Of a stretch of DNA of 15,226 nucleotides, positions 14,248 to 15,226 are shown in pieces; positions within the stretch are counted from its first letter, which is position 1, and each line of letters opens with the position of its first letter. The position numbers and the translations under genes were made by a program. A model generated the notes under the pieces. It saw nothing but the letters and a program-made list of their open reading frames with translations, ran no database searches and was not told where the DNA came from. Origin of the DNA: CAXBNV01 sp963977185 (GTDB lineage Bacteria; Pseudomonadota; Gammaproteobacteria; JAGOUU01); assembly GCA_963977185.1 (NCBI GenBank), contig CAXBNV010000037.1:1-15226 (forward strand). The letters are read 5' to 3'.

Positions 14248-14253
14248 TATAAT
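14248..14253 (+). promoter_or_regulatory. putative -10 element of the outer-membrane protein gene
   Basis: A perfect TATAAT lies 52 bases before the GTG start, giving a leader of about 45 bases that carries the ribosome binding site AAGGA (14291-14295). Just upstream is a small inverted repeat, AGTAT (14233-14237) with ATACT (14244-14248), too short to call a terminator for rsmE. The -35 is weak. Confidence 0.35.
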
Positions 14254-14304
14254 CTTTGATTTTTAACACTAATATTCTAAAGCATCATAAAAGGATTTAT
14301 TAAA

Positions 14305-15141
14305 GTGCTTAATTACAAAAAAACTATAACTTTATCTGCATTATATTTATTATCATCTTCTATAGGTTTTGCTATTGAAGGATATTTTTCTCAAGATGCA
14401 AATATCCATCCTTTAAATATAACTCTATATGGTAACCACTTTAAAGATAAATTATTAGAAGAAGTAAAAAATTTTGATGGTAAAACTTATGGAGCAAACC
14501 TTAATGTTCCTTTAAATGATTATAACCAAATCCAAATAAATTACCCTTTTAGAACTACAGGTAAAGCTGATAGTACTAAAAAACTTTTTTACGGCCAAAG
14601 AATAGATATTCATGGTAATGGCGGCGTATATGAATATGCAACTATTGGCCTAGATCATAAATTTACTAACAAACAAAATACAGACTACTCTGTTCTTGGA
14701 TTCTTTCGTGCAGGTCATAGAGCAGCGGCATTAGATAATGATTTACAAGATAAAATAAATCATAGAGGCCGTCTGATTGGCGGTGGGTTTAGAGCTGAAA
14801 ATACATTTGACAATGGTATAAAGGCATTAACCAATGTAACCCTAGATTTTTATAATGACACTGATGATTTAACTTATAGTGATAAAGTATCTTTTCTTGC
14901 TGGAGACTTTGACTTATTACTTACCCATACTTACGCATCTATATTAAGCATAATTCAACCATATGTTGAATTAAGAGCATTTTCTGATTTCAACAAATAT
15001 AATACTTATTATGCTGAAGCAGGGCTTTTTGCAAACATCTTTAAATTCGACTTAGTGGCAGGTTATATAAAAGGTCTAAATAATAAAGCTGATGATAATA
15101 TTATTGGCCTTAAAATAAGAGCTAATTCTAATTTACTATAA
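14305..15141 (+). CDS. exported protein, probable outer-membrane beta-barrel, function unknown
   Basis: A 278-residue protein that starts at GTG with AAGGA 9 bases upstream. The N-terminus MLNYKKTITLSALYLLSSSI followed by GFA gives a Sec signal peptide, cleaved probably after Ala23. The mature part is rich in glycine, aromatic and polar residues in alternating strands: GANLNVPLNDYNQIQINYPF, EYATIGLDHKF, YSVLGFFRAGHRA, LIGGGFRAENTF, ALTNVTLDFYND, FDLLLTHTYAS, YVELRAFSDF, YYAEAGLFANI and FDLVAGYIKGL. That is the appearance of a small outer-membrane barrel of perhaps 10-12 strands. The last residue is Leu, in KIRANSNLL, rather than the more typical C-terminal Phe, so assembly through BamA is plausible but not shown. 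I recognise no family. It appears monocistronic, and no clear terminator follows before the tandem repeat at 15167. Confidence 0.78.
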   Translation: MLNYKKTITLSALYLLSSSIGFAIEGYFSQDANIHPLNITLYGNHFKDKLLEEVKNFDGKTYGANLNVPLNDYNQIQINYPFRTTGKADSTKKLFYGQRIDIHGNGGVYEYATIGLDHKFTNKQNTDYSVLGFFRAGHRAAALDNDLQDKINHRGRLIGGGFRAENTFDNGIKALTNVTLDFYNDTDDLTYSDKVSFLAGDFDLLLTHTYASILSIIQPYVELRAFSDFNKYNTYYAEAGLFANIFKFDLVAGYIKGLNNKADDNIIGLKIRANSNLL

Positions 15142-15166
15142 TATAACAAACAAGCATTTATACCTA

Positions 15167-15226
15167 TATATAAATAACAATATATAAATAACAATATATA
15201 AATAACAATATATAAATAACAATATA
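15167..15226. repeat. 14-bp tandem repeat, at least four copies, open at the window end
   Basis: The unit TATATAAATAACAA occurs four times without a mismatch (15167-15180, 15181-15194, 15195-15208, 15209-15222) plus TATA at the edge, so the array continues beyond the window. It begins 25 bases after the outer-membrane protein stop. Perfect copies point to recent expansion and likely copy-number variation between strains. Nothing shows that it is transcribed or translated. Confidence 0.93.

Noticed and set aside
15140..15226. Tail of a minus-strand protein containing the 14-bp repeat (repeat is stop-free in all minus frames)
   Set aside because: Stop-free reading is a property of the AT unit on that strand; the product would be a monotonous Leu/Ile/Tyr string with no support.

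Overview
The window reads as chromosomal DNA of a very AT-rich gammaproteobacterium, probably host-associated or intracellular. I infer this from the mix of gammaproteobacterial core genes (ppsA with its regulator ppsR, bioA, rsmE, an entericidin-type lipoprotein, a YtjA-like DUF1328 protein) with an ankyrin-repeat protein and a large helical-repeat protein of the kind found in Legionellales-like and other intracellular lineages. The sequence alone does not fix genus or family. I see no rRNA, tRNA, insertion sequence, phage gene or CRISPR array.

Layout, left to right. 1-1311 (+): an Atg22/UMF1-like MFS transporter whose real start may be an AUU codon upstream of its first ATG. 1351-1388: a terminator overlapping a promoter. 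1427-2437 (+): an ankyrin-repeat protein, convergent with the next block. 2447-3951 (-): a three-gene overlapping operon hipB-hipS-hipT, that is, a HipBST-type toxin-antitoxin module in which the usual HipA kinase is divided into a small N-terminal-domain protein (HipS) and a kinase core (HipT). 3952-4113: palindromes and the ppsA terminator. 4114-6534 (-): PEP synthase. 6709-7554 (+): its regulatory kinase/phosphotransferase PpsR, divergent from ppsA, followed after 13 bases by bioA (7568-8923, +). 9009-10361 (+): a DUF2254 membrane protein. 10466-10597 (-): a 43-residue entericidin-like lipoprotein, too small to be found without looking for it. 10704-12845 (-): a 713-residue protein of unknown function with about nine 32-33-residue repeats in its C-terminal half. 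13107-13286 (+): a 59-residue DUF1328 membrane protein. 13495-14226 (+): rsmE. 14305-15141 (+): a Sec-exported probable outer-membrane beta-barrel. 15167-15226: a 14-bp tandem repeat that runs off the window end.

How the genes work together: ppsA and ppsR form a gluconeogenic control pair, since PpsR switches PEP synthase on and off by phosphorylating the threonine two residues before its catalytic histidine; that threonine is present. bioA is close enough to ppsR to share a transcript. The hip genes are a self-contained regulatory and toxic module: HipB would repress the operon and HipS/HipB would restrain the HipT kinase. The other genes look like single transcription units.

The most interesting items are the HipBST module, in which HipS has no tryptophan and HipT has a Ser-Ile-Gln glycine-rich loop, the unknown repeat protein at 10704-12845, and the possible AUU start of the first gene. 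The promoter, operator and terminator calls were made by eye in AT-rich sequence and are weaker than the gene calls.
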